Assembly: GCA_947632045.1 (NCBI GenBank)
Contig: CANRNQ010000024.1
Span: 1-33,937, forward strand
DNA length: 33,937 nt
Direction: 5' to 3'
From: an uncultured Clostridia bacterium
GTDB taxonomy: Bacteria > Bacillota > Clostridia > Oscillospirales > Acutalibacteraceae
A program made the translations under genes and the position numbers. The notes beneath the pieces were generated by a model. The model was given only the letters and a program-made list of their open reading frames with translations, ran no database searches and was not told the origin of the DNA. The stretch's first letter is position 1; each line of letters starts with the position of its first letter. Below, in pieces: positions 33,894-33,937 of this stretch.

Positions 33894-33937
33894 TTATACT
33901 TCGACTCTTATGCGATCGTCAGTATTTGTACTATGTG
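33894..33937 (-). CDS. C-terminal end of a gene running in from the right (partial)
   Basis: The minus-strand frame reads HSTNTDDRIRVEV and then a TAA at 33894-33896. The acidic/basic alternating end and the strong hairpin just after the stop suggest the tail of a real gene. The product cannot be named from 13 residues. Confidence 0.4.
   Translation of the reverse strand, partial: HSTNTDDRIRVEV

Overview
The window looks like a chromosomal segment of a Gram-positive Clostridia bacterium, most likely a gut Oscillospiraceae/Ruminococcus-type organism. This is inferred from gene families, not from a search. The supporting families are a secreted protein with cohesin-like and starch-binding-like modules joined by Thr-Glu-Pro linkers, CmpB-type membrane proteins, VanW, a CpXC protein, a CD3324-like protein and a SecA with a SEC-C tail. 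Near-consensus Shine-Dalgarno sites and -35/-10 promoters with 17-nt spacers are seen throughout.

Layout: 1-10.3 kb is almost all on the minus strand. It holds a partial secreted modular protein, galE, a CmpB-type membrane protein, nadC, nadB, a HAD phosphatase, a YigZ/IMPACT protein and rpmE. 10.6-18.7 kb is an accessory-looking stretch, mostly plus strand. It holds a 406-aa protein of unknown function with a consensus promoter, a divergent XRE regulator / atypical Ser-Thr kinase pair, a small XRE regulator divergent from a zinc-ribbon + SPFH/SHOCT gene pair, and three lipoproteins. An isolated 5S rRNA gene with its own promoter and terminator follows on the minus strand. 19.4-23 kb holds a DUF815 AAA ATPase in tandem with a substrate-binding lipoprotein fused to a peptidoglycan-binding domain, then a CD3324-like protein and a GNAT acetyltransferase. 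23.4-29.7 kb is housekeeping: pyk, thiE (convergent with pyk) and secA. The right end has a VanW-family protein, a CpXC protein, a helical hypothetical protein and the last codons of another minus-strand gene.

The most striking feature is a family of six interspersed elements of about 225-240 bp, called A to F here: 3543-3767, 6364-6536 (truncated), 9082-9323, 19070-19300, 22996-23220 and 25956-26186. Each has GCTGCCGC/GCGGCAGC-like ends and a long outer stem (core GGGCGGCGAC). Inside that stem are three hairpin arms, so a single strand could fold as a cloverleaf. Arms and outer stems differ between copies but stay complementary, which suggests that the fold is conserved. The central arm is a GC-rich stem flanked by A-runs and T-runs, so it resembles a bidirectional intrinsic terminator. 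A to D are in one orientation; E and F are inverted. All copies are intergenic, and no transposase gene is present in the window.

Metabolic links: nadB and nadC make and use quinolinate for NAD synthesis and are separated by copy B. galE interconverts UDP-sugars. pyk, thiE and secA are unrelated housekeeping genes. The 14-18.7 kb lipoprotein/SPFH block looks like a cell-envelope stress or surface module, by inference.
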